Below the pieces are notes generated by a model. The model worked only from the letters and a program-made list of their open reading frames with translations, was not told the origin of the DNA and searched no databases. A program made the translations under genes and the position numbers. This document shows, in pieces, positions 36,770-45,494 of a DNA stretch of 64,000 bases. Each line of letters begins with the position of its first letter. Within the stretch, counting starts at the first letter, position 1. Origin of the DNA: Halobacterium hubeiense (lineage in GTDB: Archaea > Halobacteriota > Halobacteria > Halobacteriales > Halobacteriaceae); NCBI RefSeq assembly GCF_001488575.1, contig NZ_LN831302.1, positions 2,170,001 to 2,234,000 on the forward strand, read 5' to 3'.

Positions 36770-37788
36770 CCCGACTCGACGAGCGCGTTCGCCGCACGCT
36801 CGCGCGGCCGGCGCTCGCGGTCGGCTGGGTCGGCGTCGCGGTCGCGGCGCTCCCGACGCTCGCCGGCGTGGAGCTGTCCACGACCGCGCGGTACGCGCCG
36901 CTGGTCGCCAGCGTCGTGCTGTTCGGCCTGCCCCACGGCGCCATCGACTACGTCGCGCTCCCGCGCGCGGTCACGGGCCGCGTCACCGGGCGCTGGCTCG
37001 CCGTGGTGGGCCTTCTCTACCTCGTGCTCGGCGGCGCGTACGCGGCGGCGTGGTTCGCGTGGCCGGTCGCGTCGGCGCTAGCGTTCGTCGCGCTGACGTG
37101 GCTCCACTGGGGGCAGGGCGACGTCTACCCGCTGGCCGTGCTACTGAACGAGGATTACCTCGATTCGCGCGCGCGACGCGTAGCGACCGGCGTCGTCCGC
37201 GGCGGCCTCCCGATGCTCGTGCCGCTGCTGGGCCACCCCGAGACGTACCGCGACGTGGTCGGGGCGTTCGCCGCGCCGTTCGGCGGGAACGTGGGCGACC
37301 TGTGGCTGTTCGCGCCCGACGCACGACTCGCGCTCGGCGCCGCGTTCGCGGTCGTGACCGTCGCGACGCTGGCCGCGAACCGGCTCGCCACCGCCGAGTC
37401 GCCGCCGACCACGTGGCGCATCGACGCCGCCGAAACCGTCGGCCTCTGTGCGTTCTTCCTCGTCGTCCCGCCCGTGTTCGCGGTGGGCGTCTACTTCTGC
37501 CTGTGGCACGCCGTCCGCCACGTCGCCCGCGCGGTCGCCGTCGACGACGGCTCGCGGCGCGCGCTCGCGTCCGGCGACCTCCGTGGGCCGCTCGGCCGGT
37601 TCGCGCGCGAGGCCGCGCCGCTGACGGTCGCCGCGCTCGCGTTACTCGCGGGCTTCTGGGTCGCCGTCCCGAACCCACCCACGACCCTCGAAGGCGCGAC
37701 CGGACTGTACCTGGCGTTCGTCGCGGTGTTGACCCTCCCCCACGTCGCCGTGGTGACGTGGATGGACCGCGCGGCAGGGCTGCTGTAG
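36760..37788 (+). CDS. blh: Brp/Blh-type beta-carotene 15,15'-dioxygenase
   Basis: A 342-residue polytopic membrane enzyme that cleaves beta-carotene into two retinals. The four-histidine iron site expected for Brp/Blh is visible: H59 in [11 protein letters not shown]116 in TWLHWGQGD, and H250/H254 in [12 protein letters not shown]; a further LPHVAVVTW (H328) is near the C-terminus. The family also contains Brp proper, so the paralogue name is uncertain. Its ATG lies inside the end of crtY. Retinal made here would serve rhodopsins encoded elsewhere, since none is in the window. Confidence 0.88.
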   Translation: MGVTRLDERVRRTLARPALAVGWVGVAVAALPTLAGVELSTTARYAPLVASVVLFGLPHGAIDYVALPRAVTGRVTGRWLAVVGLLYLVLGGAYAAAWFAWPVASALAFVALTWLHWGQGDVYPLAVLLNEDYLDSRARRVATGVVRGGLPMLVPLLGHPETYRDVVGAFAAPFGGNVGDLWLFAPDARLALGAAFAVVTVATLAANRLATAESPPTTWRIDAAETVGLCAFFLVVPPVFAVGVYFCLWHAVRHVARAVAVDDGSRRALASGDLRGPLGRFAREAAPLTVAALALLAGFWVAVPNPPTTLEGATGLYLAFVAVLTLPHVAVVTWMDRAAGLL

Positions 37789-37808
37789 CGGCGGCAGCGA
37801 CAGGAAAC

Positions 37809-37815
37809 GTTTACC
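37809..37815 (+). promoter_or_regulatory. Putative separate promoter of atpD
   Basis: gtttacc is centred 38 nt before the atpD ATG, in the 61-bp gap after blh. It suggests that atpD, cut off from the main operon by the carotenoid genes, can be transcribed on its own. Confidence 0.45.
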
Positions 37816-37849
37816 TCCCTCCGTCCAGAAGTCCCCGCCAAGAGAACAG

Positions 37850-38530
37850 ATGGCCCAGGACATCAAACCCACCCGGAAGAACCTCATGGAGATCGAGGAC
37901 CGCATCGAACTCTCCGAGCGGGGCCACGACACGCTCGAACAGAAGCGCGACGGCCTCATCATGGAGTTCATGGACATCCTCGACCAGGCGCAGGACGTCC
38001 GCGAGGACCTCGAAGCCAACTACGAGACCGCCCAGAAGAAGATCAATATGGCGCGCGCGATGGAGGGCGACATGTCGGTCCGCGGCGCGGCGGCCGCCCT
38101 CGAAGAACACCCCGAGATTACGGTCGAATCCCGGAACATCATGGGCGTCGTCGTCCCGCAGATCGAGTCCTCGAAGGTCCGCAAGAGCCTCGACGAGCGC
38201 GGCTACGGCATCCTCGGCACGAGCGCGCGCATCGACGAGGCCGCGGAAGCCTACGAGGAGCTCCTCGAATCTATCGTGCTCGCGGCGGAGGTCGAGACCG
38301 CGATGAAGAAGATGCTCACCGAAATCGAGACCACCAAGCGCCGCGTGAACGCCCTGGAGTTCAAGCTCCTCCCCGAACTGTACGAGGGCCAGGAGTACAT
38401 CGAGCAGAAGCTCGAGGAGCAGGAGCGCGAGGAAATCTTCCGCATGAAGAAGGTCAAGGCGAAGAAAGAGGAAGACGAGGAGGAGGAAGAGGAAGCCGCG
38501 CAGGCCGCCGAGGAAGCGCTGGCTGACTGA
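37850..38530 (+). CDS. atpD: A-type ATP synthase subunit D (central rotor shaft)
   Basis: A 226-residue coiled-coil protein. The conserved start [36 protein letters not shown] and the C-terminal helix [33 protein letters not shown] mark subunit D, which transmits rotation between the A3B3 head and the membrane ring. A long Glu/Lys tail (residues about 200-226) is present. In many archaea atpD follows atpB directly; here crtY and blh lie between. Confidence 0.95.
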   Translation: MAQDIKPTRKNLMEIEDRIELSERGHDTLEQKRDGLIMEFMDILDQAQDVREDLEANYETAQKKINMARAMEGDMSVRGAAAALEEHPEITVESRNIMGVVVPQIESSKVRKSLDERGYGILGTSARIDEAAEAYEELLESIVLAAEVETAMKKMLTEIETTKRRVNALEFKLLPELYEGQEYIEQKLEEQEREEIFRMKKVKAKKEEDEEEEEEAAQAAEEALAD

Positions 38531-38577
38531 CCGGCCTCGTCCACGCCGGCTAAGTGGTGGCCGCGCCTCGTCCGGGT

Positions 38578-38967
38578 ATGAGCTGTTCGAACTGCGGCGG
38601 CGACGAACTCTCCTTCCACGTGCCCGACGCCGTCAGTGACTACCTCCCCGACGACAGGCCGGCGGCCGCGCTGTGCACGAACTGCTTGCGGGTGTCGCCC
38701 GCCGACGACGCGCCCGCGGAGTACCCCGAGTTCGCGCGCGTCAGCGACGCGTTCCCGGCCGGCGAGAGCGGCGCCGTCGTCGCGTGCCTGCTCGCGCTGC
38801 TCGACCGGCTGGTCGTCCACCGCGGCGACGCCGAGCGGGTCGCCACCGAGGCCGAGCGCCGCGGCGTCGACGTGTTGCTCGTGCTCGACCGCCTCGCCGC
38901 CGACGACGGCCTCGACCCGCATCTCGACCTCGCGAAGCGCCGCCGCCAGCTCGAACAGCTCATCTAG
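38578..38967 (+). CDS. DUF6276 family protein
   Basis: A 129-residue protein with an N-terminal zinc ribbon (CSNCGGD at residues 3-6 and CTNC near 36-39) and a helical C-terminal part (residues 55-129) with leucine-rich spacing. Corresponds to a haloarchaeal family of unknown function annotated as DUF6276. The ATG at 38578 begins MSCSNCGGDELSF. It follows atpD by 47 bp on the same strand; a link to the ATPase is possible but not shown by sequence. Confidence 0.7.
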   Translation: MSCSNCGGDELSFHVPDAVSDYLPDDRPAAALCTNCLRVSPADDAPAEYPEFARVSDAFPAGESGAVVACLLALLDRLVVHRGDAERVATEAERRGVDVLLVLDRLAADDGLDPHLDLAKRRRQLEQLI

Positions 38968-39020
38968 GGGCGGCGACGGCGTGCCGCAAGGGTTTAGCCG
39001 ACCGGCCAGTAACGGCCTGT

Positions 39021-39485
39021 ATGGCAGACTGTCCACTCGCCGACGAATGCCCCAGTTTTCAGGAGCAGATTGAAGGGATGGGGTGTCAACACTACGGCGA
39101 CCGCGGCGGGATGGAGTGGTGCAACCACTACAGCCAGCCCATCGAGGACCTGAAGACCGCGCCCGTGGTGCCCGGCGAGGAGGTCGTACTGGAGGTCGAC
39201 GACATGCACGAGAGCGGTGCCGGCGTCGGCCGGCAGGAGGAGAGCGGCTTCATCGTGATGGTCGACGGCGTGCTGCCGCCGGCCCGCGTGAAAGCCGAGA
39301 TTACGAAAGTGAAGCCGAACTACGCGCGCGCCGATCTCATCGAGAAGCTCCCTGACGAGCCCGACGATGAGAAGGGCGAAGAAGCCGAAGAAAGCGAGGG
39401 AGTAGACGAAGAAGCCGAGGAAAGCGAGGAAGCGGAAGCTGAGAGCGAGCGTCTCGGCAGCCGCGAGAACTTCTGGGGTAACTAG
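39021..39485 (+). CDS. TRAM-domain protein with N-terminal cysteine cluster
   Basis: A 154-residue protein. The N-terminus has cysteines at 4, 10, 22 and 34 (MADCPLADECPSF, GCQHYG, WCNHYSQPI), a likely zinc site. A TRAM beta-barrel RNA-binding domain occupies about residues 47-110 (GEEVVLEVDDMHESGAGVGR, VDGVLPPARVKAEITKVKPNYARADLIE). The last 45 residues are an acidic Glu/Ala tail. TRAM proteins bind tRNA or act as RNA chaperones in archaea. A gtttagcc box lies 27 nt upstream. The stop overlaps the convergent CHAT gene by 4 nt. Confidence 0.8.
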   Translation: MADCPLADECPSFQEQIEGMGCQHYGDRGGMEWCNHYSQPIEDLKTAPVVPGEEVVLEVDDMHESGAGVGRQEESGFIVMVDGVLPPARVKAEITKVKPNYARADLIEKLPDEPDDEKGEEAEESEGVDEEAEESEEAEAESERLGSRENFWGN

Positions 39486-41551
39486 CGGAACTGCTCGACC
39501 GAGAGGTCGTCGGTGAGGTGGACTTCGCCGTCGATGAGCACCGGGATACCCGAGTCCGCGAAGAACGCCTCTAGTGCTGACTGCGGGAGCGTCGTTTCTC
39601 GTACCGACGCGTCGTAGATGGCCGAGGGCGTGTCCGTGTGCGAGTACGCCGACATCCCACCGATGCCGCTCTTCGCGTGCGGGTAGTGGTGGATGGACAC
39701 TGGCCACGCTCCGGACGTCGCCTGGACAGCGTCGGTGTCGAATACGTGGAGAACGGAGATATTGGAGTGGCTCTGTCGAATGTGGCTCTGCCCGTCGCCG
39801 AGGATGGTGTACCGATCGGCCGGCGTGCCGGCGAGTTCGAGCGCGTCGAGAATCCCGTACAGCGGGAACCCCACGCCGAGGAGGGCGGCTGCCATCTCGC
39901 CGACCGACCGCGCGTCGTCGTCGGCGACGTCGTCGACCGTGACGAAGCCGCCGGCAGCGCCGGCAGTCAACAGTGCGCGGCCTTGCTCGTAGGATCGGCA
40001 GCCGTTCAGGAAGAACGCCTTCACGCCCGTCCGCGCCAGCGTTCTGGTGTCCAACGCCCCGTCCGGGCACATCATCCCCGAGTCCGTGACGTGGCCCACA
40101 AAGTGGAAGTAGTCCACGTCCTCGTACAGCGCCTCCCGTAGCTCCGCCGACGACAGGTCGTGGGACACCCGCACGTCCGTCTCCCGGTACGGGTGAGAGT
40201 CGAACAGGGAGACGTCGCCCTGCTGGAGGCGGGCGTCGTTGAACACGACGTGGACGTCGAGCGCGCCGTCGTCAGCCGACGCCGAGAGATCCCGGCGGAA
40301 CGACCCCACCGTCGGGTTCGACGCCCGGACCGCGTTCCCGGGGGCGACCCACGAGTGGCCGGGCGTCTCGGCGTCCGCCGGCACGACCAGAGAGCGCTGC
40401 GTCAGCGTTGTCGCGCTCGCGGACCGTGCGAGCGCGCCGTCCGTGGACTGGAGCGCGTTCGGGGACGGCGTGAGGTCGACCTCCGAGTCCCGGCGCGGCG
40501 GGCTCCGAACCAGCGCCAAGTTGTCGAGCAAGTGAGGGAGCGCCGGTGCGTACGCCGGGTCTGCTGCGACGTCCGCCGTGTAGTGCCAGTCGAGCAATCC
40601 TTCGGTCGCCGACCGCGACACGTCGAGGTACTCGGCCGTCCGCTCGTCCAGCGACAACTCGAACAGCCGCTCGTAATTCAGGTCCACGCGCGCCTCCAGT
40701 TCCGAGACGACGGTCGTCTGGAACGGGAAGACGCCAGCTGTCCGCACCGCGCAGTCGAGGGTGAACACGTGCTCCAGTACCGAGCGCACGCTTTCGGCGA
40801 GGGCGTCGACGCAGAGGTCGCGGCTGCGGCCGGCCGCGACGATTCGTGGCCGCGTCCCCGGCTCGATGGTGGCACCGAGGTAGTACGCCAGCGGCGCCAC
40901 CGTGTAGACGGCGCCGTACTCCGGCGGCACCTCGATTCGCACCCCGGTGTCCGGTGTCTCGACCTCGGGTGGGATATTCAGCGTATCACCTCGCTCGATG
41001 GCCGGCGGGTGCCCCCGTAGCGTCGGCCACGACCTATCTGGCGAGTGTGTCTTCAGCGCCGACCCGAACGTCGACACCGCCTGCATCAAGTCTCGTGGGT
41101 CGTCCGTCGTCGTCACTGTCCCCGCCGGCGTCTCGTGGTGCGACCGAATCCCGACGACCATCCGCGTCGCGGCCTCTATCACGAGAACTGACCGATCGCT
41201 GTCGAGGCGAGCAGTCGGCTCGGCGTCCTCGACGCGCACGTACAGCTTCGCATCGGGTGGCGAGAAGTCGACCTCGTAGGTGCCCCGCGGCAGTCGCTCG
41301 GAGGTTTCCCCGGACTCGGTGCGGTGGACGGCTTCACCGTCGCGCCAGAAAATCACGTCAGCGAACGTCGGCATCCGTAACTCGCGCGCTTCGACGGCGA
41401 CCGCCGCGTCCACGGGCATCGTGAAGCCCTCCGTCGATGCCGGCGTCGGGTCGACGGCCCGGTCCGTGTACAGTGGGAACTGCTCGCCTTCGGAGGTATC
41501 CCGTACGCGCAACCCATCTTCGTCGTCGAGCGCGTCGACGTGGACCGTCAC
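39482..41551 (-). CDS. CHAT (caspase-like) domain protein, paralogue 1
   Basis: A 689-residue protein. Residues 1-110 form a beta-rich region (RLPRGTYEVDFSPPDAKLYV), 110-330 a well-conserved central region (PPEYGAVYTVAPLAYYLGA), and the C-terminal 220 residues resemble a CHAT peptidase. A histidine (H487) in FHFVGHVTDSG and a cysteine (C518) in FFLNGCRSYEQG are spaced as in clan CD cysteine proteases. No signal peptide or membrane helix is seen. The start is GTG at 41549-41551; a TATA-like box lies 64 nt upstream. It is 86 bp behind paralogue 2 on the same strand. Cleavage activity is inferred, substrate unknown. Confidence 0.78.
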   Translation of the reverse strand: MTVHVDALDDEDGLRVRDTSEGEQFPLYTDRAVDPTPASTEGFTMPVDAAVAVEARELRMPTFADVIFWRDGEAVHRTESGETSERLPRGTYEVDFSPPDAKLYVRVEDAEPTARLDSDRSVLVIEAATRMVVGIRSHHETPAGTVTTTDDPRDLMQAVSTFGSALKTHSPDRSWPTLRGHPPAIERGDTLNIPPEVETPDTGVRIEVPPEYGAVYTVAPLAYYLGATIEPGTRPRIVAAGRSRDLCVDALAESVRSVLEHVFTLDCAVRTAGVFPFQTTVVSELEARVDLNYERLFELSLDERTAEYLDVSRSATEGLLDWHYTADVAADPAYAPALPHLLDNLALVRSPPRRDSEVDLTPSPNALQSTDGALARSASATTLTQRSLVVPADAETPGHSWVAPGNAVRASNPTVGSFRRDLSASADDGALDVHVVFNDARLQQGDVSLFDSHPYRETDVRVSHDLSSAELREALYEDVDYFHFVGHVTDSGMMCPDGALDTRTLARTGVKAFFLNGCRSYEQGRALLTAGAAGGFVTVDDVADDDARSVGEMAAALLGVGFPLYGILDALELAGTPADRYTILGDGQSHIRQSHSNISVLHVFDTDAVQATSGAWPVSIHHYPHAKSGIGGMSAYSHTDTPSAIYDASVRETTLPQSALEAFFADSGIPVLIDGEVHLTDDLSVEQFR

Positions 41552-41610
41552 GCTTCGCGGCCCCGGCCCACAGTCGCTCCCCAGACCATACTGGACTGTT
41601 GGGTGTTTCG

Positions 41611-41619
41611 ATTAAAAAC
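41611..41619 (-). promoter_or_regulatory. TATA box in front of CHAT paralogue 1
   Basis: Minus-strand gtttttaat lies in the 86-bp gap between the two CHAT genes, centred 64 nt before the GTG start. It indicates that paralogue 1 has its own promoter, with a leader of about 37 nt, rather than relying only on read-through from paralogue 2. Confidence 0.5.
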
Positions 41620-41637
41620 ATTCGGTCCGCGTGCGCC

Positions 41638-43704
41638 TCACTCGAAGTCCGCCATCGTCAAATTCGGTGTGTATCGGAGCTCGCCGTCGAGCAGTACGGG
41701 TGCCGGAGAGGCGTCGAGCAGCCGTTCGAGCTCCGAGTACGAGATTGGGTCGCGACGAACACTGCCGTCGGCGATGACTCCATCGACAGCGGTGTACGAA
41801 GGAGCGACGAACGTACCCATCCCGTTCTCGTCGTAGGGATACTGTTGGACGCTCACCGAGGCAGTGTCGGAATCAGTGTCGAAGTCGTCCGTGTCGAAGT
41901 CGTACATCGACGGAGTCCCACCTGGGTCACGACGGAAGGCGAGCGTCCCACTCCCGAGAATCGAGTAGCGCTCTGCAGGCATCCCCGCTCGGTCGAGCAC
42001 GTCCAGCACCGCGTACAGCGGGAAGCCGCTGTCCAACAGCAGCGAGATGTCGTGCCCGACCCGCCCCGCCACGTCGTCCGCCACGTCGTCGACCGTGACG
42101 ATACCCCCGACACTCCCCGCCGTCAACAACGCCCGCCCCTGCTCGTAGGACCGACACCCGTTCAAGAAGAACGCGCTTACTCCGGTCTTCGCCAGCGTCC
42201 GTGTGTCCAACGTCCCGTCCGGACACACCATCCCATCGTCGGTGACGTGCCCCACGAAGTGCAGGAAGTCCGTCTCCTCGTACAGCGCTTCCCGCAATTC
42301 CGCGGCCGTCAGCGAGTGGGACACCCGAACGTCCGTCCGGGCGATTTGGTGGGTGTCGTAGGCCGTCTCGTCACTGGCGTCCAGCCGCGCGTCGTTGTAC
42401 ACCACGTGTACGTCCAGCGGGTCGTCGCCCTGTGGCCACTCGAACCCACGCCGGAACGACCCAACCGTAGGATTTGCCGCACTCGGCGAGAACTCGTCGG
42501 CGACCCACGAACGGCCAGGAGTTTCGGTGTCCGACGGAACGACACCCGAGAGCTGCGCCAACGTGGTGTCGGCGGCCGAACGAGCGACCGCACCGTCACT
42601 CTCTCGAAGCGCATTCAGGGAGGGCGTCAGGTCGACCTGTCCGGACTGCTGTGGCGGACTCCGCACGAGCGCGAGTTCGTCCACCAAGTACGGCAACGCC
42701 GGCGCGTACGCCGAGTCTGCTGCCACGTCCGCCGTGTAGTGCCACTCCAGAATTCCCGCCGTCGCCGACCGCGCCACGTCCATGTACGCCGCCGTTCGCT
42801 CGGCGAGGGGCAGCTCGAACAGCGTCTCGTAATCCAGCGTAACTCGGTCCTCCAACTCGTCGACGGCAGTCGTTCGAAACGGGTAGACGCCTGCCATTCT
42901 GACGACGCAGTCCAACGTGAACACGTGCTCCAGAACCGACCGCACGCTCCCCGCCAAGTCGTCCGCGTCCAAGTCTACGCTCTGCCCACCCATAATCAGT
43001 CGCGGCCGATTCCCCGGTTCGACAGTGGCACCGAGATAGTACGCCAGCGGCGCCACCGTGTAGATGGCGCCGTACTCCGGCGGCACCTCGATGTGCACTC
43101 CTGTATCTGGAGGCGCAACCTGGTCGGGAATGTCGAGTTCGCTACCGTGCTCGATGGCTGGCGGGTGCCCCCGTAGCGTCGGCCACGACCTATCCGGGGA
43201 GTGCGTCTTCAGCGCCGACCCGAACGTCGACACCGCCGCCATCAAATCCCGCGGGTCGTCCGTCGTCGTCACCGTCGCTACTGGCGTCTCGTGATGGGAG
43301 CGAACGCCGACGACGACGCGACTTGCGTCGCCGAAATCCAGATAGACGTGGTCGTCGACGAACTCCGCGGTCGGCTCGGCGTCCTCCACGCGTACATAGA
43401 GTTTCGCCGCGGGCGGCGAGAAGTCGATTTCGTACGTTCCGCGCGGGAGGCGTGGTGCGTCGTTCGGTGTTGCGCGGTGAGAAACCTCGCCGTCTTGCCA
43501 GAAGACGACGACCTCGAATGACGGCGAGTGGAGTTCGCGGGCGTCGATTTCGACCGCAGTGTCGACGGGCATCGTGAACCCGTCCGTACTCGCGGGTTCG
43601 GGATTCGGTTCGCAGTCGGTACGCAGCGCTACCGCTTCACCCTCCGAGGTGTCGCGAATTCGGACTCCCGGGCCGTCGTCGAGCGCGTCGACGAGGACCG
43701 TCAC
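41638..43704 (-). CDS. CHAT (caspase-like) domain protein, paralogue 2
   Basis: A 688-residue tandem paralogue of the protein encoded just downstream, alignable over its whole length with almost no gaps. The putative dyad is H486 in LHFVGHVTDDG and C517 in FFLNGCRSYEQG. The central segment and the His-Cys region are nearly identical between the two, while residues 520-688 after the GGIVTVDDVADD block and parts of the N-terminus have diverged. GTG 43704 matches the paralogue start; GTG 43719 or 43734 are in-frame alternatives closer to the promoter. It is divergent from the Tfx regulator gene with 121 bp between. Confidence 0.78.
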   Translation of the reverse strand: MTVLVDALDDGPGVRIRDTSEGEAVALRTDCEPNPEPASTDGFTMPVDTAVEIDARELHSPSFEVVVFWQDGEVSHRATPNDAPRLPRGTYEIDFSPPAAKLYVRVEDAEPTAEFVDDHVYLDFGDASRVVVGVRSHHETPVATVTTTDDPRDLMAAVSTFGSALKTHSPDRSWPTLRGHPPAIEHGSELDIPDQVAPPDTGVHIEVPPEYGAIYTVAPLAYYLGATVEPGNRPRLIMGGQSVDLDADDLAGSVRSVLEHVFTLDCVVRMAGVYPFRTTAVDELEDRVTLDYETLFELPLAERTAAYMDVARSATAGILEWHYTADVAADSAYAPALPYLVDELALVRSPPQQSGQVDLTPSLNALRESDGAVARSAADTTLAQLSGVVPSDTETPGRSWVADEFSPSAANPTVGSFRRGFEWPQGDDPLDVHVVYNDARLDASDETAYDTHQIARTDVRVSHSLTAAELREALYEETDFLHFVGHVTDDGMVCPDGTLDTRTLAKTGVSAFFLNGCRSYEQGRALLTAGSVGGIVTVDDVADDVAGRVGHDISLLLDSGFPLYAVLDVLDRAGMPAERYSILGSGTLAFRRDPGGTPSMYDFDTDDFDTDSDTASVSVQQYPYDENGMGTFVAPSYTAVDGVIADGSVRRDPISYSELERLLDASPAPVLLDGELRYTPNLTMADFE

Positions 43705-43763
43705 AGCCTGCGACCCCACCCAGAAGCAGGCCACTCGTTCATGGTGGAGGAAGGCCGCGTTCG

Positions 43764-43803
43764 CGTAAAAGGATTCTGGGGCGCCGTCCACGGGGTTTTT
43801 GCG
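43764..43803. promoter_or_regulatory. Divergent promoter region of CHAT paralogue 2 and tfx
   Basis: Two TATA-like boxes face away from each other: cgtaaaagg (43764-43772; cctttta on the minus strand, 64 nt before GTG 43704) for the CHAT gene, and gtttttgcg (43795-43803; 28 nt before ATG 43826) for the Tfx gene. They are about 25 bp apart, close enough for one bound regulator to affect both. Confidence 0.5.
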
Positions 43804-43825
43804 TTCCGGCGGCGTCCGCGTACAC

Positions 43826-44296
43826 ATGGACGAGGGGGTTCCGGACGCCGACGAGGTGTTGGCCAGCGCCGGCTTCGACGCCACGGAGAGCGTGCTGACG
43901 CGCCGGCAGGCGGAGGTACTGGCGTTGCGCGAGCGCGGCGCCTCGCAGGCCGCCATCGCCGAGCAGCTCGGGACCTCGCGCGCGAACATCTCGAAGGTGG
44001 AGGCGAGCGCGCGGGACAACGTCGCGAAGTCCCGGGAGACGGTGGCGTTCGCGGAGGCGCTGCAGGCGCCGGTTCGCGTGGAAATCGACGCCGACACCGA
44101 CCTCTACGACGTCCCCGAGATGGTGTACGCGGCCTGCGACGAGGCGAACGTGAAGGTGTCGCTGTCCGCGCCCGAGGTGATGAAGCGCGTCAGCGACGCC
44201 GCCGGGTCGGCCGTCCGCGGCCGCGGCGTGCACGCGCCGCTGCTGGTGTCGGTGACCAGCGACGGTGACATCCAAGTGCGAGAGGGCGACGAGTAG
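43826..44296 (+). CDS. Tfx family DNA-binding protein
   Basis: A 156-residue protein with an N-terminal sigma-70 region-4-like helix-turn-helix (residues about 16-60, LTRRQAEVLALRERGASQAAIAEQLGTSRANISKVEASARDN shown here by its key pattern) and the Tfx C-terminal domain (about 75-150). Tfx was described in Methanothermobacter as a protein binding near the molybdenum formylmethanofuran dehydrogenase promoter. In haloarchaea its targets are unknown. The divergent placement next to two CHAT genes makes local control of those genes the simplest guess. ATG at 43826. Confidence 0.82.
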   Translation: MDEGVPDADEVLASAGFDATESVLTRRQAEVLALRERGASQAAIAEQLGTSRANISKVEASARDNVAKSRETVAFAEALQAPVRVEIDADTDLYDVPEMVYAACDEANVKVSLSAPEVMKRVSDAAGSAVRGRGVHAPLLVSVTSDGDIQVREGDE

Positions 44297-44297
44297 C

Positions 44298-45290
44298 TCA
44301 GAACCGGTCGTCCTCGCGGAGTTCCGCGACGACCTCGCGGACGCGCTGGGCGTCGTCGGTCGGTACGACGAGCACGCGGTCGTCGAACGCCGCCACGACG
44401 AGGTCGTCGGCGCCCACGACGGAGACGTGTTTGTCGTCGCTGGCGAGGACGTTCCCCGAGGCGTCGATGGCGAGCGCGTCGCCGAGCGTCGCGTTCTTCT
44501 CGTCGGCGAGGCGCAACAGCGCGTCCCACGCGCCGACGTCGTCCCACGCGAAGTCCGCGGGGACGACGCGGACATCCTCGGCGCGCTCCAAGACCGCGTA
44601 GTCCACGCTCACCGGCTCGATTGCGTCGAACGCGTCCTCGACGCCGCTCCCGGCTTCGAGCGCGTCCACGACCGCGTCGAGCGGGCCGTCGCGGGCGGCG
44701 TCGAGGAAGGCGTCGGGCGTCCACGCGAACATCCCCGCGTTCCAGTAGCAGCCAGCGTCAAGGAGTTCCTGAGCCGTTTGCTCGTCGGGTTTCTCGCGGA
44801 ACTGCTCGACGGCGTAGTGGTCGCCGTGGTCGGCGCCCGGCTGAATGTAGCCGTAGCCGGTGGCGGGGCGGTCGGGCTCGACGCCGAGCGTGACGAGTGC
44901 GTCGGTGCGCGCCGCCACGTCCACGGCTGTTTCGGCCGTGGACCGGAAGCCGTCGCCGACGACATGGTCGCTGGGCAGGCAGAGCATGACGGCGTCGGAG
45001 TGGCGCTGGCGGACTTCGCTGGCGGCGTACGCGAGCGCCGGGCCGGTGTCCCGGCCCGCAGGTTCGACGAGGACAGTCGCTTCGGGAACGAGGTCGCGGA
45101 CGCGGTCGGCGTACGACTCCCGGGTGACGACGAACAGCTCGTCGGCGAAGCCGGCGCGGTCGGCGGTCCGGCGGAGGAGACTGCGGTCGTCGTCGCCGAG
45201 CGCGAGGAACTGCTTGGGGCGGTGGCTGCGGCTCGCGGGGTAGAGCCGCGTCCCGGTGCCGCCGGCGAGCAGGACGGCGGCCGTGGTCAC
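44298..45290 (-). CDS. Mannose-1-phosphate guanylyltransferase
   Basis: A 330-residue nucleotidyltransferase that makes GDP-mannose (or a related NDP-sugar) for glycosylation. AAVLLAGGTGTRLYPASRSHRPKQFL (residues about 3-28) contains the pyrophosphorylase signature GGxGxRLxPxxxxxxPKQ, and VEPAGRDTGPALAYAA, LPSDHVV and FREKPDEQTAQELL are further ManC-type blocks. It lacks the C-terminal isomerase domain of bifunctional forms. GTG at 45288-45290 is preferred; no ATG is in frame upstream, and a minus-strand ctataa box sits at about 45378-45383. It is convergent with tfx, whose stop is 1 bp away. Confidence 0.87.
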   Translation of the reverse strand: MTTAAVLLAGGTGTRLYPASRSHRPKQFLALGDDDRSLLRRTADRAGFADELFVVTRESYADRVRDLVPEATVLVEPAGRDTGPALAYAASEVRQRHSDAVMLCLPSDHVVGDGFRSTAETAVDVAARTDALVTLGVEPDRPATGYGYIQPGADHGDHYAVEQFREKPDEQTAQELLDAGCYWNAGMFAWTPDAFLDAARDGPLDAVVDALEAGSGVEDAFDAIEPVSVDYAVLERAEDVRVVPADFAWDDVGAWDALLRLADEKNATLGDALAIDASGNVLASDDKHVSVVGADDLVVAAFDDRVLVVPTDDAQRVREVVAELREDDRF

Positions 45291-45427
45291 CACGCGGGAC
45301 CACCGCGGTTCGCGGGCGGCGTCTCGTCGCAGACCTCGGGCGAGCAGTGCATCGAATCGAGGTTGTCGCCCTCGCGTTATAGGCCTGTCCGCGGCGCCGC
45401 GCACCACTTTCACCCCGGTTACGACAA

Positions 45428-45435
45428 TTTAAATA
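45428..45435 (+). promoter_or_regulatory. TATA box of the rpa3 operon
   Basis: tttaaata, a strong archaeal box A, is centred about 63 nt before the rpa3 ATG. The spacing implies a 5' leader of roughly 35-40 nt, unlike most genes in this window. Confidence 0.55.
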
Positions 45436-45494
45436 CGGTAGCGCACCAACCCCGATACGTCTCCCACCGAAAACACGCGGAGACGAATACGACC

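Noticed and set aside
42300-44100. A longer reading of CHAT paralogue 2 (819 codons) starting inside the tfx gene
   Set aside because: The extra N-terminal residues overlap tfx, have no counterpart in paralogue 1, and lie upstream of the apparent promoter.
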